Part shown: piece after piece, positions 1-5,221 of the stretch | How positions within the stretch are numbered: position 1 is the first letter of the stretch | How the letters are laid out: every line of letters starts with the position of its first letter | Assembly (NCBI GenBank): GCA_041485125.1 | Contig: JBGPIT010000330.1 | Location: 1 to 5,705 of the forward strand | Reading direction: 5' to 3' | From: JBGPIT01 sp041485125 | Lineage (GTDB): Bacteria; Desulfobacterota; Binatia; UTPRO1 | Length of the DNA: 5,705 nt | Made by a program: the position numbers and the translations under genes | Notes under the pieces: generated by a model | Told to the model about the DNA's origin: nothing | Database searches by the model: none | The model's input: the letters and a program-made list of their open reading frames with translations, nothing else

Positions 1-89
1 ACGCCGCTTCTTCGTCCTCGCCCGCCGCGACGAGGGTGAATTGCGACCCCCGGACGAAGCTGGTAGCTCACCGACCAGACGACGCAGTG

Positions 90-95
90 AAGGAG
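90..95 (+). promoter_or_regulatory. Ribosome binding site of the Cys-rich lipoprotein
   Basis: AAGGAG lies 8 bases before the ATG at 104. It fixes the start at 104 rather than at the in-frame TTG at 41. Confidence 0.75.
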
Positions 96-103
96 CGACG
101 ACG

Positions 104-538
104 ATGGGCATACGCGCGCGTGAGCACCTGAAGGTTGGCCTGCTGCTGCTCGTCCTGGCGGCGGTCACGACGATCGGCATGATGAGCTGTGGCAGCGGTG
201 GGGGGGGCAACGCCGACGGCGGCCTGTGCTCGCAATGCGGTGACACGGACGGGCCGTGTCAGGGCCCGGTCACGATCCCCTCCGGGGAGCGGACGCCGGC
301 GATCTGTGCCTCCGGCGCGACCTGCGTGTTTCTCGTGTGTGCACGCAAGCTCGACAGTTCGCAGCGGCGATGCTTCCCGTCCAAGAAGGAGGATTCGCTC
401 GGCGACGTCGATCTCGCCTTCGAATGCGACGGCTCCCGTCCGAACCCGAAGACGGCGACACCGATTCCTGTCACCGCTACGCCGACGCCCGGCACCGTGA
501 CCCCGACACCCACGAACCCGACCCCGCTGGCCACTTGA
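104..538 (+). CDS. Cys-rich lipoprotein with Thr-Pro-rich C-terminal tail, function unknown
   Basis: The predicted product has 144 residues. I do not recognise the family. Residues 1-28 form a lipoprotein-type signal peptide: basic start (R4, R6, K10), hydrophobic core at residues 11-24, and a loose lipobox MMSC with C29 as the lipidation site. Gly at +2 argues against inner-membrane retention, so outer-membrane anchoring is inferred. A Gly-rich spacer (30-40) leads to a compact domain (about 41-110) with eight cysteines at 42, 45, 52, 68, 74, 79, 90 and 108. That number could make four disulfides in the periplasm or outside the cell. Residues 117-144 are a Thr-Pro tail. The ATG at 104 is chosen because AAGGAG lies 8 bases upstream and the signal peptide follows at once. 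The same frame is open back to the window edge, with a TTG at 41, but that extension is charged and lacks these signals. A run of eight G follows the lipobox codons. Confidence 0.85.
   Translation: MGIRAREHLKVGLLLLVLAAVTTIGMMSCGSGGGGNADGGLCSQCGDTDGPCQGPVTIPSGERTPAICASGATCVFLVCARKLDSSQRRCFPSKKEDSLGDVDLAFECDGSRPNPKTATPIPVTATPTPGTVTPTPTNPTPLAT
200..207 (+). repeat. Run of eight G inside the lipoprotein gene
   Basis: Eight consecutive G encode part of the Gly spacer (about residues 32-35) just after lipidated C29. Loss or gain of one base would replace the Cys-rich domain with an out-of-frame, Arg-rich sequence; one of the other two frames stays open to about position 500. Whether slippage happens in the organism cannot be told from one sequence. 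Confidence 0.7.
452..535 (+). repeat. Thr-Pro-rich tail, degenerate ACNCCN repeat
   Basis: The last 28 codons of the lipoprotein gene are dominated by Thr and Pro, with units such as ATPTPGTVTPTPTNPTP. Such tails are usually extended, flexible and O-glycosylatable in secreted proteins. A wall- or surface-spanning role is inference. Confidence 0.7.
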
Positions 539-625
539 ACACGGGCGACCGCAGCCGCCGCCGACCGTTCGGCGAACTGACTGTCTCGACGATCGCGAGC
601 GACTCGACCGATACGTCGAATGAAC

Positions 626-657
626 AGCGATGATCGCTACGGCGACATCGGTCGCCG
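626..657. other. Two adjacent small inverted repeats between genes
   Basis: AGCGAT-G-ATCGCT (626-638) is a perfect odd palindrome. One base later comes CGGCGAC-ATCG-GTCGCCG (640-657), a seven-pair stem with a four-base loop. Both lie about 90-120 bases after the lipoprotein stop and 140-170 before the zinc-ribbon start. No T-run follows, so a classical intrinsic terminator is not shown. They could be a processed 3' end, a weak terminator or protein-binding sites. The rest of the 539-798 gap holds only the promoter candidate and no credible gene. Confidence 0.45.
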
Positions 658-727
658 CAGTGAAATGTATGTGCCGCGTCGAGTACGGATCGTATTTCGC
701 CGCCGACACGCGCGCGCAGTTCGCGCC

Positions 728-757
728 TTGATCTACGCTTGATCCCTACGGTATTGT
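728..757 (+). promoter_or_regulatory. Candidate sigma70-type promoter of the zinc-ribbon gene
   Basis: TTGATC (728-733) and TATTGT (752-757) are separated by 18 bases. Each matches the housekeeping consensus at four of six positions. Transcription would start near 764, giving a leader of about 35 bases before the ATG at 799. CTTGATC occurs twice here (727-733 and 738-744), 11 bases apart, so a regulator could read the pair on one face of the helix. This is a pattern match only. Confidence 0.35.
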
Positions 758-785
758 GCTCGTCTCCGGGGGCGTGGAGTCGAAA

Positions 786-791
786 AGGAGG
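786..791 (+). promoter_or_regulatory. Strong ribosome binding site of the zinc-ribbon gene
   Basis: AGGAGG, within AAAAGGAGG at 783-791, lies 7 bases before the ATG at 799. It is the best Shine-Dalgarno sequence in the window and rules out the upstream TTG at 739 as the start. Confidence 0.8.
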
Positions 792-798
792 CGTGGAG

Positions 799-981
799 AT
801 GGAGCTGCCAAAGTGCCAGAAGTGCAATAACGGTCTCCTGATACCGTTGTCGGACTACGGGCAGGAAGGCGCCTCGGTGATGTTCAAAGCGTGGGTGTGC
901 ACGAATCCGGAGTGTGGGTTCTCGCTGCGCGTCGACAAGGGCGACGTCACCTACGGTAAGAAGATCGAGCACAAGCACTGA
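799..981 (+). CDS. Small zinc-ribbon protein, function unknown
   Basis: The product has 60 residues and no signal peptide or membrane segment, so it is presumably cytoplasmic. It has two Cys pairs, C6-x2-C9 (PKCQKC) and C34-x4-C39 (VCTNPECGF), separated by 24 residues. This is the layout of a four-Cys zinc ribbon in which each pair sits on a beta-hairpin knuckle. The CxNPECGF knuckle is common in small zinc-ribbon proteins and in topoisomerase-type ribbons. The C-terminus is basic and His-rich (KKIEHKH). A nucleic-acid or protein contact role is typical of such folds but cannot be assigned here. The gene is alone between the lipoprotein gene and the convergent kinase gene, with its own strong ribosome binding site, so it looks monocistronic and well translated. 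Confidence 0.85.
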   Translation: MELPKCQKCNNGLLIPLSDYGQEGASVMFKAWVCTNPECGFSLRVDKGDVTYGKKIEHKH

Positions 982-1006
982 CGCCGGCGCGCCAGGTCGC
1001 GTGATG

Positions 1007-1042
1007 GGAAGCGTCGCGCCCGCGCGCTTCCGTTCTTCCCTC
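1007..1042 (+). terminator. Probable terminator hairpin between converging genes
   Basis: GGAAGCG (1007-1013) pairs perfectly with CGCTTCC (1025-1031) around an 11-base GC-rich loop. On the plus strand a pyrimidine tract, GTTCTTCCCTCCCC, follows. The hairpin is 26 bases after the zinc-ribbon stop. The T content is lower than in a classical terminator, which is common in GC-rich genomes. On the minus strand no T-tract follows, so service to the kinase gene is doubtful. Confidence 0.45.
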
Positions 1043-1095
1043 CCCGCTTCGTCCCTTCCCCTTCGCTGAGCGTTCCGTCGTCCGAGCGCCGGCGT

Positions 1096-2874
1096 TCAGA
1101 GCGCCGCGGCGACCGGCACGGCGGGGACCGGCTCCGCGGGCGCGCTCACGTAGATGCGCGTGCCGGCGCCTGGACGCGAGGTGACGCGAAAGACGCCGCC
1201 GAAGTGGGCGACGCGCTCGCGCATCCCGATCAGGCCGAGACCTGCCGACGCCGGCGGCATGCGGAAGTACGCGTGCGCGTCGAAGCCCTTGCCGTCGTCG
1301 CTGATCTCGAGCACGACGGCATCGTCCTCGGCGGCGATGCGGACCGAGACGCGCCGCGCTCCGGAGTGCTTGACGACGTTGATGAGCGCCTCCTGAAACA
1401 CGCGGAAGAGCATCAACTCGATCGACGGCGCGAAGCGCAGGCCGGGATTGGGAGCGGTGAGCCTGATCTCGAGCTCGGACGTCGCCCGGTATTTCTCCGT
1501 GATCGACTCGATCGCTGCGACCGGGCCGAAGTCGTCGAGGACCGGCGGATGCAACAGATGCGACATCTGCCGCACGCCTTGCGCGACGTCGATCACCTGG
1601 GCGCGGATGTCTTGCACGGCGTTGCGCTGCTCGGCGGGCAGCTGGCGTTGCAGCAGCGCGAGGTCGAGCTTCACCGCCATCAGCGCCTGGCAGATGCCGT
1701 CGTGCAGCTCGCGCGAGACCCGCCGCATCCCTTCCTCGATCACGTCGAGCCGTTTGTTCGAGAGCTGGAGCAGCTCCGCCCGGTGCTGCAGGACGAGCGC
1801 GTAGAGGCGCGCGTTGGCGATTGCCATCGCGGCGCTGTTGCCGAGCGTCGCGGCGAAGTCGAGGAAGCTCGATTCGCGCGCCTGCTGCGTCCCGCCCCGG
1901 TCGCCGAGGATGATGCCGACGAGCTCTGACTGAAAGACGAGCGGCAGCCGGAGCAGATGCTGGGGCAGCGGATCGGCGCCGCCGAGGAAGCGGGCCTCGT
2001 CCGCCCCCGGCGGCACGATCGACGGTTGCGAGTCGGCGCCGCTCTGGAGCACGTCTTCCCAGCTCGCGCCATCGCCCTCGATCTCGGTGACCTGGATCTC
2101 CATGCCGTCGCGCCGCGCGGCGAGACCGCGCAGGGCGCCGTCGGGCGCCTCACGCCAGAGCAGCCACAGGCGCTCGAGACCGAGGACGTCGAGGACGCGC
2201 TGGCAGACCAGCCACAGGACTTGCGGCAGCTCGAGCGTCGCGGTGACCGCGCGGGTGACGTCGTAGAGCGTCGCGAGCTGCTCGTCGCGACGACGCTCGA
2301 GCTGCAGGCGCTGCTGGAAGATGGCGCGACGATGAAGATCGAGAAACAGTGCGCCGATCACCGACGTCACCGCGCAGCCGGCGACGCTCAAGAGCCCGTA
2401 CGGCAGCGGCAGCTCGCCCCGCACGCCGGTCGCGAGCGCCGCGAGGTAGGCGGCGCTGACGCCGACCGCGACCGGTACCTGGCCCCAGGCACCCCACGGG
2501 AAGATCAGTGCCGCGCCGGAGAGGAAGACGATCAGCGCAAAGGCGAGCGCGTCGCCGCTGGCGCGCACCTCGACGACGTAGCCGACGACGAGGAGCGCGA
2601 TGCCGAGGGTCGTCGCCGCGACGAGGGGAAGAAGGATCGCGCGCAGCCGCTCCTGCCGGCTCGCGGCGACGGCGATCAGACCGAGCACCGCCTCGCTGGC
2701 GAAGCTCGTCGCCAAGGCGGGAAGGCGCCCTGGGAAGTACGCCAGCTCGAGAAAGCCGGCCACCGCCGCCAGCACCAGCGAGAAGCTGACGCCGAGCGGA
2801 ACCCGGCGCGCCAGCAAGCGGCGCGTTTCCGCGTCGAAGCCTTGGCGAACGTCGCGTTCGAGTCGGTCCGGCAT
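1096..2874 (-). CDS. Membrane sensor histidine kinase (6TM-GAF-HisKA_3-HATPase_c), NarL/LiaS-type
   Basis: The 592-residue product should autophosphorylate on His and pass the phosphate to a LuxR-type response regulator. In order: about six hydrophobic segments (roughly 25-48, 56-72, 79-102, 109-130, 132-150, 158-180), a charged linker, a GAF-like sensory domain (about 201-360), a HisKA_3 dimerisation domain and an HATPase_c domain (about 485-578). The phosphoacceptor is H391 in RELHDGICQAL. This is the HDxxxQ motif of kinases that also dephosphorylate their partner. LHPPVLDDFG, the N-box EALINVVKHSGA (N499), DDGKGF and GLGLIGMRERV are all present, so it looks catalytically intact. No response regulator lies in the window. 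The start is uncertain: ATG at 2874 sits just before the first basic and hydrophobic segments but lacks a clear ribosome site; an in-frame GTG at 2940 would add 22 residues and overlap the AT-rich promoter patch. Confidence 0.9.
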   Translation of the reverse strand: MPDRLERDVRQGFDAETRRLLARRVPLGVSFSLVLAAVAGFLELAYFPGRLPALATSFASEAVLGLIAVAASRQERLRAILLPLVAATTLGIALLVVGYVVEVRASGDALAFALIVFLSGAALIFPWGAWGQVPVAVGVSAAYLAALATGVRGELPLPYGLLSVAGCAVTSVIGALFLDLHRRAIFQQRLQLERRRDEQLATLYDVTRAVTATLELPQVLWLVCQRVLDVLGLERLWLLWREAPDGALRGLAARRDGMEIQVTEIEGDGASWEDVLQSGADSQPSIVPPGADEARFLGGADPLPQHLLRLPLVFQSELVGIILGDRGGTQQARESSFLDFAATLGNSAAMAIANARLYALVLQHRAELLQLSNKRLDVIEEGMRRVSRELHDGICQALMAVKLDLALLQRQLPAEQRNAVQDIRAQVIDVAQGVRQMSHLLHPPVLDDFGPVAAIESITEKYRATSELEIRLTAPNPGLRFAPSIELMLFRVFQEALINVVKHSGARRVSVRIAAEDDAVVLEISDDGKGFDAHAYFRMPPASAGLGLIGMRERVAHFGGVFRVTSRPGAGTRIYVSAPAEPVPAVPVAAAL

Positions 2875-2897
2875 GCGAGAAACGAAGGAAACGCTCG

Positions 2898-2927
2898 GTG
2901 AATCTCCGCTCGAAGTCAAGAATAATG
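2898..2927. promoter_or_regulatory. AT-rich patch with candidate promoter between divergent genes
   Basis: AATAAT (2921-2926) matches the -10 consensus at five of six positions for the dehydrogenase gene. GTGAAT (2898-2903), 17 bases upstream, is a poor -35 match. Transcription would start near 2933, some 58 bases before the ATG at 2991. Read on the other strand the same patch gives CATTAT (2927 to 2922), a weaker -10 for the kinase gene with a leader of about 40 bases to its ATG at 2874. It is the only AT-rich stretch in the divergent gap, so one or both promoters are likely here. The -35 elements are unconvincing. Confidence 0.35.
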
Positions 2928-2990
2928 TGTGCCGCCGCACGGCCCTGTGGTCGCTTGCGCGCCTCCGGGGGGCGCCCTATCGTGCGCGCC

Positions 2991-4145
2991 ATGAACTTCG
3001 ACCTTTCGCCCGAGCAGGAGATGCTCCGGCGCACCGTCCGCGAGTTCGCCGAACGCGAAATCGCTCCCCGCATGCTCGAGCTCGACGAGAGAGAGGAGTT
3101 CTCGTGCGAGCTCACCAGCGCCATGGGCCAGCTCGGGCTCTTCGGCATGACCGTCTCCCCGGACTACGGCGGTCACGGGCTCGACTACCTTTCGTACATC
3201 ATCGCGGTGGAAGAGATCGCGCGGGTGAACGGCTCGCAGGCCGCGACCGTCGCCGCCGAGAACTCGCTCGGCATCGGCCCGCTCTACTACTACGGCACCG
3301 AGGCGCAAAAGCGTCGCTACCTGCCGCGTCTCTGCGCCGGCACCGCGCTCTGGGGCTTCGGCTTGACCGAGCCGACGGCAGGATCGGACGCGGGCGGCAG
3401 CAAGACCACGGCACGGCTCGACGGGGACGACTGGGTGATCAACGGCAGCAAGATCTTCATCACCAATGCCGGCACGCCGATGACGATCGGCTCGACGGTG
3501 CAGTGCGTGACGGGGACGCGGCCGGACGGCACCAAGGAGCTCTCCTGCATCATCGTCGAGCAGGACACGCCCGGCTTCACCACCCGCAGCATGCACCGCA
3601 AGATGGTGTGGCGCGCCTCGAACACCGCCGAGCTCTACTTCGACAACGTCCGGGTGCCGCGCGAGAACCTGGTCGGCGAGCGCGGTTCCGGGCTTCGCCA
3701 GATGCTCGAGACCCTCGACAGCGGCCGGCTCTCGATCGCGGCGATGGGGCTCGGCGGCGCGCAAGGCGCCTTCGACGCCGCCCTCGCCTACGCGCGCGAG
3801 CGCGTCCAGTTCGGGAAGCCCATCAGCACCTTCCAGGCGAACGCCTTCAAGCTCGCCGACATGGCGACCGAGATCGAGACCACCCGCAACCTGCTCTACA
3901 AGGCGTGCTGGCTTCGCGACCAAGGGCGCGACTTCCGCAAGGAAGCCGCGATGGCGAAGCTCTGGTCGTCGGAGGTCATGCGGCGGGTGACGCACGCCGC
4001 GGTGCAGATCTTCGGCGGCTACGGTCTGATGGAGGAGTATCCGGTCGCGCGCCTCTACCGCGACCAGCGCTTGCTCGAGATCGGCGAGGGCACGTCCGAA
4101 GTGCAGCGTCTGGTGATCTCCCGCCTGCTCGGCTGCTACGACTAG
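2991..4145 (+). CDS. Acyl-CoA dehydrogenase
   Basis: The 384-residue product has the family's usual length. It should be a cytoplasmic FAD enzyme that oxidises an acyl-CoA to the 2,3-enoyl-CoA and passes electrons to electron-transfer flavoprotein. The N-terminal helical domain (about 1-118) starts with the typical LSPEQEMLRRTVREFA. Signature 1, GFGLTEPTAGSD, is at 122-133. A beta domain follows with SKIFITNA (153-160) and VRVPRENLVGE. The C-terminal helical domain has ERVQFGKPI (270-278), QIFGGYG (339-345) and IGEGTSEVQR (364-373). E366 aligns with the catalytic base of short- and medium-chain enzymes. Gly replaces the usual Tyr before it. Substrate chain length cannot be read from sequence. 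No other beta-oxidation gene is adjacent. ATG 2991 is chosen because the conserved N-terminus begins there; the frame is open upstream to a GTG at 2898, whose extra residues look non-coding. No Shine-Dalgarno sequence is visible. Confidence 0.95.
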   Translation: MNFDLSPEQEMLRRTVREFAEREIAPRMLELDEREEFSCELTSAMGQLGLFGMTVSPDYGGHGLDYLSYIIAVEEIARVNGSQAATVAAENSLGIGPLYYYGTEAQKRRYLPRLCAGTALWGFGLTEPTAGSDAGGSKTTARLDGDDWVINGSKIFITNAGTPMTIGSTVQCVTGTRPDGTKELSCIIVEQDTPGFTTRSMHRKMVWRASNTAELYFDNVRVPRENLVGERGSGLRQMLETLDSGRLSIAAMGLGGAQGAFDAALAYARERVQFGKPISTFQANAFKLADMATEIETTRNLLYKACWLRDQGRDFRKEAAMAKLWSSEVMRRVTHAAVQIFGGYGLMEEYPVARLYRDQRLLEIGEGTSEVQRLVISRLLGCYD

Positions 4146-4147
4146 GA

Positions 4148-4171
4148 GCCCGGACGACGCTACGGTCGGGC
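4148..4171. terminator. Weak hairpin between converging genes
   Basis: GCCC-G-GAC (4148-4155) pairs with GTC-GGGC (4165-4171), making seven pairs with one bulged G and a nine-base loop. It sits three bases after the dehydrogenase stop and 13 before the stop of the converging hydrolase gene, a sensible place for a shared terminator. Neither strand shows a T-run, so the call is positional. Confidence 0.3.
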
Positions 4172-4183
4172 CGCTCGTCACGT

Positions 4184-4756
4184 TCAGCGAATCAGCTGCT
4201 GGACCGCCTTGAACTCCGGCGCATCGGCGGTTCGCACCAGCTCGAGGAGCGCGCTCTCGACGGTCGCCGGGATCGCGCCGGCGGCGAGCATCTTCTGCCA
4301 CGCGATCTCCGCGTCCTCGGCGCGCCGCGACGAGGTCGCATCACGCGGCACGTGTACCTGGTAGTGCGCGGCGAGGAGATCGTGCACGGTCTGGTTGACG
4401 CAGGCGTGCGCCTCGATGCCGGCGACGATCACCTGGTGACGTCCGAGCCGGGCCAAGACGTCGGCGAAGGCCGGCGTGCCGCAGCAGCTGAGCGTCCGCT
4501 TCTCGATCGGCGTCGCTGCGGCGGGAAGATGCGTCGCGACCTCTTCGACGGTGCGGCCGAGACCTTTCGGGTACTGCTCGGTCGCGACGATCGGGACGCC
4601 GAGCAGGGCGGCGCCGCGGACCAACGTCGCGACGGCACGGGCGACGCGCTCGTACTCGTGCAGGATGGCGCGGTACGCCTCTTGGACGTCGATCACGACC
4701 AAGACCGCGGCATCGCGATCGAGCAGCCGCGGATGCCGCCCTACGGGAGCCCCCAC
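4184..4756 (-). CDS. Isochorismatase-family cysteine hydrolase
   Basis: The 190-residue product covers the whole fold. The expected Asp-Lys-Cys triad is visible: D23 in VVIDVQ, K86 in EKRTLS and C119 in GIEAHACVNQT. TEQYPKGLG (59-67), SCCGTPAF (90-97) and SSRRAEDAE (142-150) resemble the ISOC1/ISOC2-like branch, whose substrates are mostly unknown. The DxHxxxH metal site of nicotinamidases is absent, so nicotinamidase is unlikely. True isochorismatase is not supported either, since no siderophore gene is nearby. The protein is presumably cytoplasmic, with no signal peptide. The start is GTG at 4756, the most upstream start in the frame and the only one that keeps the first beta-strand. It lies 4 bases after the stop of the 87-residue gene and has no clear ribosome site, so translational coupling to that gene is inferred. 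Confidence 0.92.
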   Translation of the reverse strand: MGAPVGRHPRLLDRDAAVLVVIDVQEAYRAILHEYERVARAVATLVRGAALLGVPIVATEQYPKGLGRTVEEVATHLPAAATPIEKRTLSCCGTPAFADVLARLGRHQVIVAGIEAHACVNQTVHDLLAAHYQVHVPRDATSSRRAEDAEIAWQKMLAAGAIPATVESALLELVRTADAPEFKAVQQLIR

Positions 4757-4760
4757 CGGA

Positions 4761-5024
4761 TCAGTGCCGCGTCAGGCTGGCGTCGTCGGCGTTGACGCCG
4801 AGGAGCGGACCGAGGGCCTCACAGGCCTCACTGAGCGGGCCGTCGACGGTGTCGCTCACGAGCTGCTCGACGGCGGCGATGTCGTCCGGCCCCGGCGGCT
4901 CCGACTCGTGATGCATGCCGTGCAAGGCCCAAGCGACGGTGCTGAGACGGTTCCGCACCTCGTTCAGAAGCCCGAGGACTTTCTCGGGCGACATCTCCGG
5001 CGAATCCTTGCCCTTCTGTGCCAT
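4761..5024 (-). CDS. Small hypothetical protein upstream of the hydrolase gene
   Basis: The 87-residue product is not recognised. It has no cysteine, signal peptide or membrane segment. The sequence suggests two or three helices: about 12-38 (SPEKVLGLLNEVRNRLSTVA and on) and 46-75 (DDIAAVEQLVSDTVDGPLSE and on), joined by the His-, Glu- and Pro-rich loop GMHHESEPPGPDD. A short basic start precedes them, and the bulk is acidic. The ATG at 5024 follows an AAGGGGGG ribosome site. The stop is 4 bases before the hydrolase GTG, so the two are probably one operon. A small helical partner or regulator of the hydrolase is possible, but nothing in the sequence proves it. Regular heptad-like Leu and Val spacing supports a real protein. 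Confidence 0.72.
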   Translation of the reverse strand: MAQKGKDSPEMSPEKVLGLLNEVRNRLSTVAWALHGMHHESEPPGPDDIAAVEQLVSDTVDGPLSEACEALGPLLGVNADDASLTRH

Positions 5025-5028
5025 GCAT

Positions 5029-5036
5029 CCCCCCTT
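5029..5036 (-). promoter_or_regulatory. Ribosome binding site of the 87-residue protein
   Basis: On the minus strand AAGGGGGG ends four bases before the ATG at 5024. It is purine-rich and well placed, though not the canonical AGGAGG. It is probably the only ribosome entry site of this two-gene unit, because the hydrolase start lacks one. Confidence 0.5.
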
Positions 5037-5049
5037 GAGCGGGCATCGT

Positions 5050-5061
5050 CGTCGGCCGACG
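5050..5061. promoter_or_regulatory. 12-base perfect palindrome upstream of the 87-residue gene
   Basis: CGTCGGCCGACG reads identically on both strands and lies 26 bases before the ATG at 5024. That position suits an operator or a hairpin in the mRNA leader. A palindrome of this size can also arise by chance in DNA this GC-rich. Apart from this and a weak promoter, the 5025-5221 gap shows nothing. Confidence 0.25.
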
Positions 5062-5109
5062 GCACCGCCGATGGCGCATGCGACCGCGCGCCTCGACGGG
5101 CGCGACCAC

Positions 5110-5136
5110 TTTAAACTGGCAGGGCGAGCCCGGCAA
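5110..5136 (-). promoter_or_regulatory. Possible promoter of the two-gene hydrolase unit
   Basis: Read on the minus strand, TTGCCG (5136 to 5131) and TTTAAA (5115 to 5110) are 15 bases apart, shorter than the preferred 17. TTTAAA is the only A/T hexamer in this gap. A start near 5103 would leave a leader of about 80 bases containing the palindrome at 5050-5061. The evidence is weak. Confidence 0.25.
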
Positions 5137-5221
5137 TCGCCTGATCGCTGCCGCGCCGCCTACCTTTCCACACCCTCCCGGCGGCATCGTCCACGTCGCG
5201 CCGATCTCACGGATGACGATT

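Noticed and set aside
1..39. The end of an upstream gene, suggested by a frame that closes with TGA at 37-39.
   Set aside because: Only 12 codons are visible, rich in Arg and Pro, and all three plus-strand frames are open at the edge. Nothing distinguishes a real gene end.
41..69. A possible promoter for the first lipoprotein, TTGCGA (41-46) and TAGCTC (64-69), 17 bases apart.
   Set aside because: The -10 candidate matches only two consensus positions, and too little upstream sequence is available to judge.
706..718. An alternating purine-pyrimidine tract that could form Z-DNA; a similar one is at 108-122.
   Set aside because: Short CG-alternating runs are expected at this base composition, and the second is simply coding sequence.
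620..742. A 40-codon plus-strand frame in the gap, starting at ATG 620 and ending TGA at 740-742.
   Set aside because: There is no ribosome site, eleven of 40 residues are Arg, and third-position G+C is visibly lower than in the real genes. It also runs through the two inverted repeats and the -35 candidate.
1204..2901. Two long plus-strand frames (1204-1929 and 1957-2901) antisense to the histidine kinase.
   Set aside because: Their products are Arg-, Glu- and Asp-rich repeats of mirror codons without domains. The kinase boxes on the other strand explain the region.
2916..4301. A 461-codon open frame antisense to the acyl-CoA dehydrogenase.
   Set aside because: It is longer than the real gene, but the composition is typical of the antisense of GC-rich coding DNA and shows no recognisable motif. 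The dehydrogenase signatures are unambiguous.
4184..4756. Nicotinamidase or true isochorismatase as the product of the hydrolase gene.
   Set aside because: The DxHxxxH metal-binding motif of nicotinamidases is missing, and no siderophore or NAD-salvage gene is nearby. Only the family-level call is supported.
2600..4795. A 731-codon plus-strand open frame, the longest in the window, crossing the kinase gene and overlapping the dehydrogenase and hydrolase genes.
   Set aside because: It is a shadow frame created by GC-rich codon use. Its product is full of Arg and Ala, with no domain, and it overlaps three genes with clear family motifs in other frames.
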